Assembly: GCF_000308435.1 (NCBI RefSeq)
Contig: NZ_BAFR01000348.1
Coordinates: 1-48,741, forward strand
Direction: 5' to 3'
Source of the DNA: Nocardia araoensis NBRC 100135
GTDB taxonomy: Bacteria > Actinomycetota > Actinomycetes > Mycobacteriales > Mycobacteriaceae
DNA: 48,741 bases
The stretch's first letter is position 1; each line of letters starts with the position of its first letter. This document shows positions 1 to 8,165 of this stretch, in pieces. The notes below the pieces were generated by a model. The model did not search any database. It was given only the letters and a program-made list of their open reading frames with translations, and was not told the DNA's origin. Made by a program: the position numbers and the translations under genes.

Positions 1-29
1 ATCGCGTGCGGGCGTGCCAGACTGGGCCG

Positions 30-1169
30 GTGAGCGAACGCAGCAAAAGCGACAAACCGGACGCACTCACACCTCGTGATCGCGGTGATGTCATCGGTGT
101 AGGACTGCTGTGGCTGGCCAAGTGGGCGTTGTGCATCGTCGCGATCGCGGCGGGCGCGTGGGTGCTCGGCTTCCTGGTCGCCCGGCTGTGGGTGGTGATC
201 CTGCCGGTGGCGCTGGCGATCGTGATCGCCACGGTGCTGTGGCCGCCGGTGCGCTGGCTCACCGCCCGCGGTCTGCCGCCGGCCGCGGCGGCCTCGATCG
301 CGGTGCTCGGTTTCCTCGGTGTGCTGGCCGGCGTCATCGCGCTGATCGTGCCCTCGGTGGTGGACCAGGTGCCGGAACTGGCCGACAAGGCGAGCGCGGG
401 CGTCAACCAGGTGCGCGACTGGTTGCAGGGGCCGCCGTTGCGCATTCGCGAAGAGCAGTTGAATTCGGCGGTCGACGCGATCGTGTCCCGGTTGCAGTCG
501 AGTTCCGCGCAGATCGCCACCGGTGTGTTCAGCGGCGTGACCACCGCGACGTCGGCGCTGATCACCCTGTTCCTCGTGCTCGTGCTGAGCTTCTTCTTCG
601 TCAAGGACGGGCCGCGTTTCCTGCCCTGGCTGCACAGCGTCTCCGGCAGCCGCGGCGGCAGGCACCTGGAGGAGGTGCTCAGCCGGATCTGGGTCGTGCT
701 CGGCGGGTTCATCCGGACCCAGGCGCTGGTCAGCCTGGTCGACGCGGTGCTCATCGGCGCCGGTCTGGTCATCCTGGGAGTGCCGCTGGCGCTGGTTCTC
801 GCGGTGATCACCTTCCTCGGCGGATTCGTCCCCATGGTCGGCGCGTTCGTCGCGGGCGCCCTCGCGGTTCTGGTCGCGCTGGTGGGCAACGGCTTCGTCA
901 CCGCGCTGATCGTGCTCGGCATCGTGGTCGCCGTGCAGCAACTGGAGGGCAATGTGCTGCAACCGGTGTTGCAGAGCCGCAGCATGCAGCTGCACGCGGT
1001 CATCGTGCTGCTGGCGGTCACCGCGGGCGGCTCGCTGTACGGGATCGTCGGCGCGTTCCTGGCCGTGCCCGTTGTCGCGATGGTCGCGGTCGTCCTGCGT
1101 TACGTCGGCGAGCAGATCGACGCGGCCACCGCGCCGCCCCAGCAACCGGAGAACGAGCCCACGGACTGA
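30..1169 (+). CDS. AI-2E family transporter (permease)
   Basis: Predicted polytopic inner-membrane protein of about 379 residues belonging to the AI-2E/YdiK permease family, whose members move small molecules or act as Na+/H+ antiporters. Two hydrophobic helices lie near the N-terminus, followed by a soluble stretch around residues 110-165 and a run of helices to residue ~360. The C-terminal part carries the usual Gly/Pro-rich segments (GGFVPMVGAF, GGSLYGIVGAFLAVP). A GTG at 30 gives the start VSERSKSDKP; another GTG lies at 6 and the frame is open to the window edge, so an earlier start cannot be excluded. The substrate cannot be told from sequence. The OsmC gene follows about 90 bp downstream on the same strand. 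Confidence 0.85.
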   Translation: MSERSKSDKPDALTPRDRGDVIGVGLLWLAKWALCIVAIAAGAWVLGFLVARLWVVILPVALAIVIATVLWPPVRWLTARGLPPAAAASIAVLGFLGVLAGVIALIVPSVVDQVPELADKASAGVNQVRDWLQGPPLRIREEQLNSAVDAIVSRLQSSSAQIATGVFSGVTTATSALITLFLVLVLSFFFVKDGPRFLPWLHSVSGSRGGRHLEEVLSRIWVVLGGFIRTQALVSLVDAVLIGAGLVILGVPLALVLAVITFLGGFVPMVGAFVAGALAVLVALVGNGFVTALIVLGIVVAVQQLEGNVLQPVLQSRSMQLHAVIVLLAVTAGGSLYGIVGAFLAVPVVAMVAVVLRYVGEQIDAATAPPQQPENEPTD

Positions 1170-1259
1170 CGCGGCACCGGCACGGCCGCGCGCCATCGTT
1201 GCGCTCAGGCCGAATGTAACTATCGCCGTCACCCGCCGCGGTTCCTAGCGTCAGTGGAC

Positions 1260-1775
1260 ATGACAACTGATGTGGGCACCCCGCTCAACGACATCGCCGA
1301 CGCGACGGCCACGGCGGTCGCCGACGTCCCGGCGAACGCGCTGGTGGTGTTCCGTGCCTCCGGGATTCCGGAGGGGACGGTGGGCAGCGCGATCAGCCTC
1401 GGCCGACACACCGTGCGCGTGGACGAACCGCCCGCACTCGGCGGCGCGGACACCGCGCCCAATCCGGTCGAGGTGTACCTCGCGTCGCTCATCGCCTGTC
1501 AGGTGGTGACCTATCGGTTCTGGGCCCAGCGCCTCGGCATCACGATCGACGACCTGGCGGTGAGCGCCGAAGGCGATCTCGACGTGCGCGGGTTCTTCGG
1601 CTTGGATGAAAACGTTCGCCCCGGCTTCCAGGCGGTGCGGGTGACCGTTCGCATCAGCGGCCCCGAGACCGAGCAGCGCTATGCCAAACTCCAGCGGGCC
1701 GTCGACGCCCACTGCCCCGTGCTGGATCTCACGACCGGGCGTACCCCGGTCGGCACCACGCTGATCACCGATTAG
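1260..1775 (+). CDS. OsmC family peroxiredoxin-like protein
   Basis: Cytosolic OsmC/Ohr-superfamily protein of about 171 residues, a family that reduces organic hydroperoxides with paired cysteines. Both family cysteines are visible: one in LIACQVVTYRFWA (about residue 80) and one in DAHCPVLDL (about residue 152). The ATG at 1260 is preferred; an in-frame GTG lies two codons upstream at 1254. Neither has a clear Shine-Dalgarno sequence, so translation may be leaderless, which is common in actinomycetes. The O-acetylhomoserine sulfhydrylase gene begins 47 bp downstream, so the two may be cotranscribed and link thiol/sulfur supply with peroxide defence (inference). Confidence 0.88.
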   Translation: MTTDVGTPLNDIADATATAVADVPANALVVFRASGIPEGTVGSAISLGRHTVRVDEPPALGGADTAPNPVEVYLASLIACQVVTYRFWAQRLGITIDDLAVSAEGDLDVRGFFGLDENVRPGFQAVRVTVRISGPETEQRYAKLQRAVDAHCPVLDLTTGRTPVGTTLITD

Positions 1776-1822
1776 CCGCCGTCCCAACCAGATCGATCAC
1801 TCACCAGAGGAGGACCTCCCCG

Positions 1823-3118
1823 ATGACCGAACCCGACCTGTCCCAGAACTGGAGCTTCGAGACGAAGCAGATCCACGTCGGACAGATTCCGGACGGCACG
1901 ACCAACGCCCGCGCCCTGCCGATCTACCAGACCACCTCCTACACCTTCCGCGACACCGCGCACGCGGCGGCGCTGTTCGGCCTGGCCGAGCCCGGCAACA
2001 TCTACACCCGGATCATGAACCCGACCCAGGACGCGGTGGAGCAGCGCATCGCCGCCCTGGAAGGCGGCGTCGCCGCCCTGCTGCTGGCCTCCGGGCAGGC
2101 CGCGGAGACCTTCGCGATCCTCAACATCGCCGGAGCCGGCGACCACATCGTCTCCAGCCCGCGCCTGTACGGCGGCACCTACAACCTCTTCCACTACTCG
2201 CTGCCCAAGCTCGGCATCGAGGTCTCCTTCGTCGAGGACCCCGACGATCTCGAGCAGTGGAAGGCCGCCATCCGCCCGAACACCAAGGCGCTGTACGGCG
2301 AGACCATCTCCAACCCGCAGAACCACATCCTCGACATCCCGGGGATCGCGGGCGTCGCGCACGACAACGGTGTGCCGCTGATCGTGGACAACACCGTCGC
2401 CACGCCCTACCTGATCCAGCCGCTGGCCCACGGCGCCGACATCGTCGTGCACTCGGCCACCAAGTACCTCGGCGGACACGGCGCGGCCATCGCGGGCGTG
2501 ATCGTGGACGGCGGCAAGTTCGACTGGACCGGCGGCCGGTTCCCCGGCTTCACCGAACCCGACCCGAGTTACCACGGTGTCGTGTACGCCGAACTGGGCG
2601 CGCCCGCCTATGCGCTCAAGGCGCGCGTGCAACTGCTGCGCGACCTCGGCTCCGCGGTCTCGCCGTTCAACGCGTTCCTGATCAGCCAGGGCCTGGAGAC
2701 GCTGAGCCTGCGGATCGAGCGGCACGTGCAGAACGCGCAGGCCGTGGCCGAATTCCTCACCACCCGTTCGGAAGTCACCTCGGTGTCCTACGCGGGCCTG
2801 CCGTCGTCGCCGTGGTACGAGCGGGGCCGCGCCCTCGCCCCGAAGGGCGCGGGCGCCGTGATCGGCTTCGAGCTGGCCGGCGGCGTGGACGCGGGCAAGC
2901 GGTTCGTCGAGGCGCTGCGGCTGCACAGTCACGTCGCCAACATCGGTGACGTGCGCTCGCTCGTGATCCACCCGGCCTCCACCACCCACTCGCAGCTCAC
3001 CCCGGAAGAGCAGCTGGCCGCGGGCGTCACGCCCGGCCTGGTCCGCCTCGCGGTCGGCATCGAGGGAATCGACGACATCCTCGCCGATCTGCGTACCGGA
3101 TTCGACGCGGCATCCTGA
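1823..3118 (+). CDS. metY: O-acetylhomoserine sulfhydrylase (aminocarboxypropyltransferase)
   Basis: PLP-dependent enzyme of the Cys/Met metabolism family, 431 residues, that makes homocysteine from O-acetylhomoserine and sulfide in the direct-sulfurylation route to methionine. The PLP lysine is K214 in the motif HSATKYLGGHG. The N-terminal signature TTSYTFRDTAHAAALFGL and the C-terminal SLVIHPASTTHSQL are typical of MetY rather than MetB/MetC. A strong ribosome site (AGAGGAGG, 1806-1813) precedes the ATG. The metX gene that often adjoins metY is absent here. The next gene is convergent. Confidence 0.95.
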   Translation: MTEPDLSQNWSFETKQIHVGQIPDGTTNARALPIYQTTSYTFRDTAHAAALFGLAEPGNIYTRIMNPTQDAVEQRIAALEGGVAALLLASGQAAETFAILNIAGAGDHIVSSPRLYGGTYNLFHYSLPKLGIEVSFVEDPDDLEQWKAAIRPNTKALYGETISNPQNHILDIPGIAGVAHDNGVPLIVDNTVATPYLIQPLAHGADIVVHSATKYLGGHGAAIAGVIVDGGKFDWTGGRFPGFTEPDPSYHGVVYAELGAPAYALKARVQLLRDLGSAVSPFNAFLISQGLETLSLRIERHVQNAQAVAEFLTTRSEVTSVSYAGLPSSPWYERGRALAPKGAGAVIGFELAGGVDAGKRFVEALRLHSHVANIGDVRSLVIHPASTTHSQLTPEEQLAAGVTPGLVRLAVGIEGIDDILADLRTGFDAAS

Positions 3119-3159
3119 CGCGTCGCCCCTGACGGGTCGGGTGGTCGGGTGGCTCCTGG

Positions 3160-3660
3160 TCAGGCCGCGAGCGGCCCGGCCGTGACCACCCGCCCGTCGC
3201 GGGTGGTCACGGTGACCCGAGGTGTTTCGCCGCCGTATGCGCGGACGACGGCGAACGCGAGACCGTCCGCGCCGATCGGCACGACGCACTTTTCGAGCGT
3301 GGAGGTAACCGACAGGATGACCGCGTCACGGGCGGCCCGGCCGATCACCGCGAACCAGCCAGGGCCGGACGGGTCGGCGGTCTCCGACCGGAACCGGGTG
3401 CCGCGTCGTTGCAGCGCCTCCCAGGCGGGGGTGTGTTCGTGCCGAGGCCCGACCGGTCGCGGTGCACCGATCACTGTTCCCCTGGTGGTCCACTGATCGC
3501 CGTCGGGATGGGCGAACAAGACGTAGCGGCCCTGGTCGCCATCGATCACGACCGCGACCAGGTCGTCACGCACGACAGCGCTGACCGGCGTGAGCTCCCG
3601 GTCAGCTGCCGCGAGGGCATCGAGCGCCGTGTCGACCGCTGGATGGCCTGGTGTGCCCAT
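3160..3660 (-). CDS. hypothetical protein (166 aa)
   Basis: Unrecognised soluble protein of 166 residues with no signal peptide or membrane helix. An alternating hydrophobic pattern in the C-terminal half (VTVTTRDGRVVTAG) suggests beta-strands. The start is the ATG at 3660, preceded by AGGGAAGGG; longer upstream frames lack a ribosome site. It is convergent with metY and lies 23 bp downstream of the next minus-strand gene, so it probably ends a three-gene operon starting at 4467. Function unknown. Confidence 0.7.
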   Translation of the reverse strand: MGTPGHPAVDTALDALAAADRELTPVSAVVRDDLVAVVIDGDQGRYVLFAHPDGDQWTTRGTVIGAPRPVGPRHEHTPAWEALQRRGTRFRSETADPSGPGWFAVIGRAARDAVILSVTSTLEKCVVPIGADGLAFAVVRAYGGETPRVTVTTRDGRVVTAGPLAA

Positions 3661-3683
3661 CGGCTGTGCCCTTCCCTGTCGTG

Positions 3684-4175
3684 TCAGTGGATCATCGCAG
3701 GCCGGACGCAGTGCCGGATAGCGCCTAGTACCGCCAGCGCCGACGGCCGGTACGAATCGCTCGGCCCCTGCGCCCACACCCGGAACCGATCGCCCACACC
3801 ATCGGCGGGCGACGGCAACGCGATCTGCGCACCGATCGGCGCGAGAGTTGCGTTCAGCCGGAACAACTCCGAGAACAGCGGCATATCGGCCGGGAAGTCC
3901 GGCCGCACCAAAAACGTCCACCGCTTCGAACGCGGATGGGAGATGATCGGCCCGGCAGGGTCGCCGAGCCTCGCCATGCGGATCTTCACCGTCGCGCCGA
4001 GCTGCGCAGGCACCGTGATCGCACCAACGCTCCCCGCTGGCAGGAAGATACGGCCCGACTCCGGATCGATGCGTGCGGGCAGCCCGCACACGTTCCGATA
4101 GAACCGGCACCGGGCCACCGGAGTCTCCAGAATTGTCGTAGGGGCTTCGGCGAAAACCGGTGTCGGCCTATTCAT
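3684..4175 (-). CDS. conserved hypothetical protein, paralogue of the gene at 32103-32585
   Basis: About 163 residues, cytosolic. Shared blocks with the product of 32103-32585 are RC-x-x-YRNVC-x-x-PAR near the N-terminus, SHPRSKRWTFL-x-RPD in the middle, PLF-x-E-x-FRL after it, and LPSPAD followed by FR-x-W near the C-terminus. The two are therefore true paralogues. The central block loosely recalls actinomycete proteins annotated as primase/polymerase-like or regulatory, but no catalytic motif supports a function. The ATG at 4175 overlaps the stop of the upstream gene by 8 nt, implying translational coupling. The operon is divergent from an XRE regulator, the same layout as at the second copy. 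Confidence 0.75.
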   Translation of the reverse strand: MNRPTPVFAEAPTTILETPVARCRFYRNVCGLPARIDPESGRIFLPAGSVGAITVPAQLGATVKIRMARLGDPAGPIISHPRSKRWTFLVRPDFPADMPLFSELFRLNATLAPIGAQIALPSPADGVGDRFRVWAQGPSDSYRPSALAVLGAIRHCVRPAMIH

Positions 4176-4467
4176 GGCGGCCCCTGTCACACCACCGCCG
4201 CCGGTCTATCCCGGTGACCGGAGCGATGTGAATCAGGCAGTCGCGCGGAATATCGTGGCGGTCATCCACGATCACGGTCCCCACCCACCCGCACGGGCCG
4301 GGAATGTTGCGGACGTGCGGCCCGAGCCGCCCGTTCTCGAGCGGCGCTAGCTGTAGGCAGTGCTGGGTTCCTGGGCATCGCACCCGCGACAACGGCCCGT
4401 ATGGTGTGCCATCGGTGGTCTCCCACTGTCCGACCCTCGACAGCCGGACCTCGTCACCCTCTCCCAT
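4168..4467 (-). CDS. small hypothetical protein (99 aa)
   Basis: Unrecognised 99-residue protein, first gene of the minus-strand operon ending at 3160. It has several Cys residues (RCPGTQHC, GPCGWVG, RDCLIH, RWCDRG) and could bind metal, but no known motif is formed. The ATG at 4467 is chosen because the MGEGDEV start gives a compact gene; the ribosome site is weak, so the start is uncertain. The gene overlaps the downstream paralogue by 8 nt. It has no counterpart at the second copy of this module. Confidence 0.55.
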   Translation of the reverse strand: MGEGDEVRLSRVGQWETTDGTPYGPLSRVRCPGTQHCLQLAPLENGRLGPHVRNIPGPCGWVGTVIVDDRHDIPRDCLIHIAPVTGIDRRRWCDRGRHE

Positions 4468-4674
4468 CCCGCAGCGATCCCCTTCTCGTCGATTGGAAAG
4501 CACCCGGCGCCAGGGGCTTTCGCCACCCTCCGACGACGTCACGGACGCCGATGGTGTGCCCTGATCAGGTAAGGGCTTCACCCAGCGCCGGGGCCGTCTT
4601 TCAGGGTTCTCGATGCAAGGATTGGGGAACAGCGCAAAACTATAGGCAAATAGAGCTCGACTCTGGAGGGAGAG

Positions 4675-5910
4675 TTGAACGCGCCGTTCAAATCGTGCAG
4701 GTTGGCCTGCGGTTGGACACACGCCGAGTTAGCCGAGCGGGTGTGCGCCGAGGTCGAACAGGCGACCGGGCACCGGCCCGCGGTCGACGCGCAGGCGATC
4801 AGCCGGATCGAGCGCGGCGAGATCCGATGGCCTCGAGCTGCAACCCGGCGGGCGCTCGTGGCACTGTTGGGGGCGGGTTCGGAGACCGAGATCGGGCTGT
4901 ACCCGAAACGAACTCACCGCGACGCCGAAAAGGATGAGGCCACGAACCGCAGGGATTTTCTAGCGCTGGCCGGAACGACGGTCCCGTTCGTCACAACTGC
5001 GCCTCACGCGCGGCAAGTGGGCGCGGTCGAGCTGGACGAGATGCGGGCCAAGTTCATCCGCCTCCAGGACCTGGACAACCTTGTCGGAGGCGGCGACACC
5101 TTTCACCTGTACATCTCCGAACTCGCCAGAACCCAACAGCTGTTGCGGCACGCCAGCTACAGCGCTGCGACGCGGGTTGGGTTGACCGAGCTGGCAGGGG
5201 AACAGGCGCAGCAGGCCGGGTGGGCAGCGTTCGACGCCGGGTTTCCCAACCAGGCTTTCAGCCTGTACGCCTATAGCCACCGCGCAGCGAAAGAGGCCGG
5301 GAACCTCGAGCTGGCCGCGAACGCGTTGATCCAGATCGCCTACGCCACCGGTGACCGGAACGCGGTGGCGACGGCGGACGCCGCTTGCGCAGCCGTCGGT
5401 CCGGACGCTCCCGCGCAAGCTCGGGCACTGCTCGCAGCACGCCGGGCGTGGTCGCTAGCCACGATCGGTGACCGCGACAACGCCGCGCGCGCCCTCGACG
5501 CCGCAGCGTCCGCGCTCGACAGCGACATGTCCCGTCCGGCGGCGAAGTGGTTCGCGTGGATGACGCACGCAGAGCTGGACATCATGATCGGCCGCGTCTG
5601 GTCGGTGCTGCACGATCCCGGCAAAGCCCTAGCTCCTCTACAACGGGCGCTCGACTCCTACCCGGACCCGTGGACCAGGGACAAAGCCCTGTACATGACG
5701 TGGCTCGCTGACAGTTATCTCGACGCGGGGAATGTCGAGGAGGCGATAAGGATTACGGAGAACGCGCTCACGCTGGCCGAAAAAGTGGCGTCGGTGCGGC
5801 CGCTGGCCCGTGTGCGTCAGGTCGCTCGCCGCGCCGCAGGTACACCGGGCGGCGACCAGCTGCGGGAACGGGCCATCGCCGCTCGGGTTCCTACTCCGGC
5901 GCGTTTGTAG
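4675..5910 (+). CDS. XRE-family transcriptional regulator with TPR-like C-terminal domain
   Basis: A 411-residue regulator. The first ~75 residues form a helix-turn-helix of the XRE/Cro type (WTHAELAERV ... QAISRIERGEI). A linker containing NRRDFLALAG follows, which resembles a twin-arginine motif but is internal and typical of this actinomycete family. The rest is helical and Ala-rich with tetratricopeptide-like repeats, ending in DSYLDAGNVEEAIRITENAL. Translation starts at a TTG (4675) placed by GGAGGG just upstream; no ATG or GTG in frame fits better. It is divergent from the operon at 4467 and probably controls it and itself. Its 3' end overlaps cutA by 20 nt. Confidence 0.85.
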   Translation: MNAPFKSCRLACGWTHAELAERVCAEVEQATGHRPAVDAQAISRIERGEIRWPRAATRRALVALLGAGSETEIGLYPKRTHRDAEKDEATNRRDFLALAGTTVPFVTTAPHARQVGAVELDEMRAKFIRLQDLDNLVGGGDTFHLYISELARTQQLLRHASYSAATRVGLTELAGEQAQQAGWAAFDAGFPNQAFSLYAYSHRAAKEAGNLELAANALIQIAYATGDRNAVATADAACAAVGPDAPAQARALLAARRAWSLATIGDRDNAARALDAAASALDSDMSRPAAKWFAWMTHAELDIMIGRVWSVLHDPGKALAPLQRALDSYPDPWTRDKALYMTWLADSYLDAGNVEEAIRITENALTLAEKVASVRPLARVRQVARRAAGTPGGDQLRERAIAARVPTPARL

Positions 5911-6223
5911 AGCGGTCTACCCAAGCCGCGTACTCCTCAGGGCACCATTCGATGGGCTGGCCGGTCAACTCCGGGTTGTCCCACGGATGCAGCTCTTTGA
6001 TCTTGGCGGCGAGTTTGTCTCGGGCGTCGGCGGAGGTTCGCAGTTCGACGCGCCACTCCTGACCTTCGCCCGATTCGCCGAGGTGCCAGAACACCGATTT
6101 GATCGGCCCGGTGATGAACGCACCCGCGGCGAGTCTCTCCGTTACCGCAGCGCGGGCGATGGATTGAGCAGCGTCTTCAGTGGGGGTAGTTGTCGTTACG
6201 GACCACACACTTGGAGTTGCCAT
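5891..6223 (-). CDS. cutA: CutA1-type divalent-cation tolerance protein
   Basis: Small cytosolic protein of 110 residues matching the CutA1 family, which forms ferredoxin-fold trimers and is associated with copper/divalent cation tolerance. Family landmarks are the GPIKSVFWHLGE segment (the usual SxYxW position), the EWRVELRTS strand, and LHPWDNPEL (counterpart of LHPYxxPEI). The usual lone Cys of the CutA cation site is not at its standard place; a Cys occurs only late, at EWCPEEY. The gene is convergent with and overlaps the XRE gene by 20 nt. Confidence 0.82.
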   Translation of the reverse strand: MATPSVWSVTTTTPTEDAAQSIARAAVTERLAAGAFITGPIKSVFWHLGESGEGQEWRVELRTSADARDKLAAKIKELHPWDNPELTGQPIEWCPEEYAAWVDRSTNAPE

Positions 6224-6807
6224 TCCGACAGCCTAGGGGACGGCACCGGCCGTGGACCGGCGATCAGTATCGACCCTCGACGCCGGGCGACCTGCGGTGT
6301 CGACGGCATCGACCACAGCACGCAGCAAAGCCTGTTGTTGCTGGTCATGAGATGTTCGTCGGCCATTGCGGGCTGCGTCGACGGCCTGTCGTACAACTGT
6401 CCGGCGTTGTGGATCTTGTTGATGAGGAGACTCATCCGCTCGCAGTTGAGGTATCCGCCGCGGCGCGCTGTGCCGACCGGTTCGGCCGACACCTCGAACA
6501 CCACCACACAACGGGGCCGGGTGGGCTCTTGGTCAGACCGCGATGTGGCTGGGAATCCGCACAGCGGGGCAATGCCCCGTTTCGAGGGCGGTTTACCTGA
6601 TTTCCGTTGGAGAAAACCAGCAGCAGCGCAGCCACGATCGGTTGACCACGCCGACAGGGCTATTCGGCGCTGTCACACGGATTCGATTGGCCGGGGCGGG
6701 TTTCACCGCAATCGAAAATAATTCGAACTTCCGCGCATCCGTAAGGCTTTCTGAATCGAACTAGAAGGGTAGGTATATGTCCTCTTCAGAATGAGGTGGG
6801 TAAGTTC
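6224..6807. other. gene-poor interval with promoter-like AT-rich end
   Basis: No convincing gene is visible. Several short open frames on both strands overlap one another, lack ribosome sites and show no recognisable motif. An inverted repeat (TTCGATTG 6681-6688, CAATCGAA 6708-6715) sits in a locally AT-rich tract ending at 6780, a likely promoter region for the secreted-protein gene at 6808. Confidence 0.4.
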
Positions 6808-7614
6808 ATGGGCATAGCAGTACCCGAAATCGACACTCCGGCACATCCCTTCCTTCGCCGCGCCGCCACTCTGGTGGTCGCGGGCGCCATCCCGTTGTCT
6901 TTGGTCGGCGCCGCCGCGACCGCCACCGCGACCCCGCTGCCGGAGATCTCCGTCCAGGTCCCGTTCGCCCCGGAGCCCGGCCTCGGCGTCATCCCGGTGG
7001 CCGATCCCGCGGACCCCCAAGCGCTTCCGCCCGCGCCCCCGGTTTCCGCGGGCCGCAACGACCTGAGCGTCAACCGGCCGATGCCGGATCCGAACCTGCT
7101 CGCGCCGATCGATCCGCAGCGGCTGCACCTGCCCAACCCCGCAGCTCCGGCTCCCGCGGTCGCGCCGATCGAGGCGCCGCCCGGCACACTGCGCGTGGGT
7201 TCGGTGGTGATCGGCCGACCGGACTTCATGACCCCCGAGCAGGGCAAGATGTTCAACGACGCGATCGCGGGCCCGGAAGCGAGCATCGCGCAGACCCTGG
7301 ACTCGGTGGGCTTGGACCCGACGCGTTCCGACCGCATCGCCGCCGACCTGATCGGCTCCACCGCCATCGGCGCCTCGGTGGGCAGCATGGTGGCCGCGCC
7401 GGTCGCCTCGATCGGAGCGGTCATCGGCGCCATCTGCGGCGCCATCGCGGGCCTGCCGATGTTCCCGACCGGGACGGTGGCCGTCATGGCCTTCGGCGCC
7501 GCCATCGGTTATGGATTCGTCGCCTCTCCCGCCATCGCCGTCGGCGCGGCCGTCGGCGCGGGTGTCGGTGTGCTGCAAGGGCTTTTGACACCGCCCACGA
7601 TTCCGGCCGCGTAA
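6808..7614 (+). CDS. secreted Pro-rich protein with C-terminal glycine-zipper segment
   Basis: Predicted exported protein of 268 residues, not recognised by name. A signal peptide spans roughly residues 1-38 (FLRRAATLVVAGAIPLSLVG, then ATATA). A Pro/Ala-rich region covers ~40-130, and a compact region ~135-185 contains RPDFMTPEQGKMFNDA. The C-terminal ~80 residues are almost only Gly, Ala, Ile, Val with repeated GA/IG spacing, resembling glycine-zipper membrane-insertion segments. The ATG at 6808 is used because AGGTGGG lies seven bases upstream; a GTG at 6796 is less well placed. A Rho-independent terminator follows at 7683. Its role may be cell-envelope related (inference). Confidence 0.72.
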   Translation: MGIAVPEIDTPAHPFLRRAATLVVAGAIPLSLVGAAATATATPLPEISVQVPFAPEPGLGVIPVADPADPQALPPAPPVSAGRNDLSVNRPMPDPNLLAPIDPQRLHLPNPAAPAPAVAPIEAPPGTLRVGSVVIGRPDFMTPEQGKMFNDAIAGPEASIAQTLDSVGLDPTRSDRIAADLIGSTAIGASVGSMVAAPVASIGAVIGAICGAIAGLPMFPTGTVAVMAFGAAIGYGFVASPAIAVGAAVGAGVGVLQGLLTPPTIPAA

Positions 7615-7682
7615 TTCCCCGCGCCGTGAACCGCCCGCAGCACGCGGTTTCGGCGTCGATTCCGAATATGCACGACTTCCGC

Positions 7683-7716
7683 GAAGACCCGGTTTTCCGC
7701 CGGGTCTTCTGCTTTT
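7683..7716 (+). terminator. Rho-independent terminator
   Basis: A perfect 10-bp stem (GAAGACCCGG 7683-7692, CCGGGTCTTC 7700-7709) with a 7-nt loop is followed by TGCTTTT. It should end transcription of the gene at 6808-7614. Confidence 0.75.
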
Positions 7717-7732
7717 ACGCGGAATGGCCGAT

Positions 7733-7756
7733 GTTTGGCCGCGCGATAACGGGCTA
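7733..7756 (+). promoter_or_regulatory. candidate SigF/SigB-type promoter for the CsbD gene
   Basis: GTTT (7733-7736), a 14-bp spacer and GGGCTA (7751-7756) resemble the actinobacterial stress-sigma promoter (GTTT, 14-17 bp, GGGTAT/C). It lies 57 bp before the CsbD start codon. A sigF-like gene occurs at 10571-11380. The -10 differs from the consensus at one position. Confidence 0.4.
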
Positions 7757-7813
7757 CTGCGAGGAAGACCGGCTGAAGATGGCCGGCCGGTCGCTTCAAA
7801 AGGAGGTTGTGAC

Positions 7814-7987
7814 ATGAGCACAGTCGACAAGGCGAAGAACAAGACCGACAAAGTCGCTGGTCAGGCCAAAGAAAAGTTGGGCGAGGCCAAAGGTGACCGG
7901 GGGAAGCGCGACGAAGGCCGCACCGACCAGATCAAGTCCGACCTGAAAGACGCGGGCGAGAAGGTCAAGGACGCCTTCAAGCACTGA
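7814..7987 (+). CDS. CsbD family stress-response protein
   Basis: A 57-residue, highly charged, Lys/Asp/Glu-rich helical protein. The pattern DKAKNKTDKVAGQAKEKLGEA with a Gly every few residues is the CsbD signature, a family induced by general stress and of unknown molecular role. The ribosome site AAAAGGAGG is excellent and the ATG at 7814 is unambiguous. Upstream there is a candidate stress-sigma promoter (7733-7756) and downstream a terminator (8097-8136), so the gene is monocistronic. Confidence 0.92.
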   Translation: MSTVDKAKNKTDKVAGQAKEKLGEAKGDRGKRDEGRTDQIKSDLKDAGEKVKDAFKH

Positions 7988-8096
7988 CCGCCGCTTGTCG
8001 TGCGCTGCCGGACGCAGTCCGTCCCGGCCGCGCGGCCGGAGCGAACGCGGCAGAACTACCGCGCCCGGCCGAAGAGAAAGCGCAGGTAGATAGATC

Positions 8097-8136
8097 AGGC
8101 GGATGGCCGCATCGAGCGGTCGTCCGCCTTTCTTTC
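8097..8136 (+). terminator. Rho-independent terminator after CsbD gene
   Basis: AGGCGGA (8097-8103) pairs with TCCGCCT (8123-8129), with an inner CCGC/GCGG pairing, followed by the T-rich TTTCTTTC. It lies about 110 bp beyond the CsbD stop codon. Confidence 0.6.
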
Positions 8137-8165
8137 GGAGAAACCGGTCCGACCGATCGAGCGCG

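Noticed and set aside
1776..1822. Possible SAM riboswitch before metY
   Set aside because: The gap is only 47 bp, too short for a SAM aptamer, and shows only a ribosome site.
6196..6507. 103-codon minus-strand frame upstream of cutA
   Set aside because: No ribosome site or recognised motif, and a competing frame overlaps it on the same strand.
6681..6715. Inverted repeat TTCGATTG/CAATCGAA considered as a terminator
   Set aside because: The arms are only 8 bp with a 19-nt loop and no gene ends nearby; it may be chance in an AT-rich promoter region.
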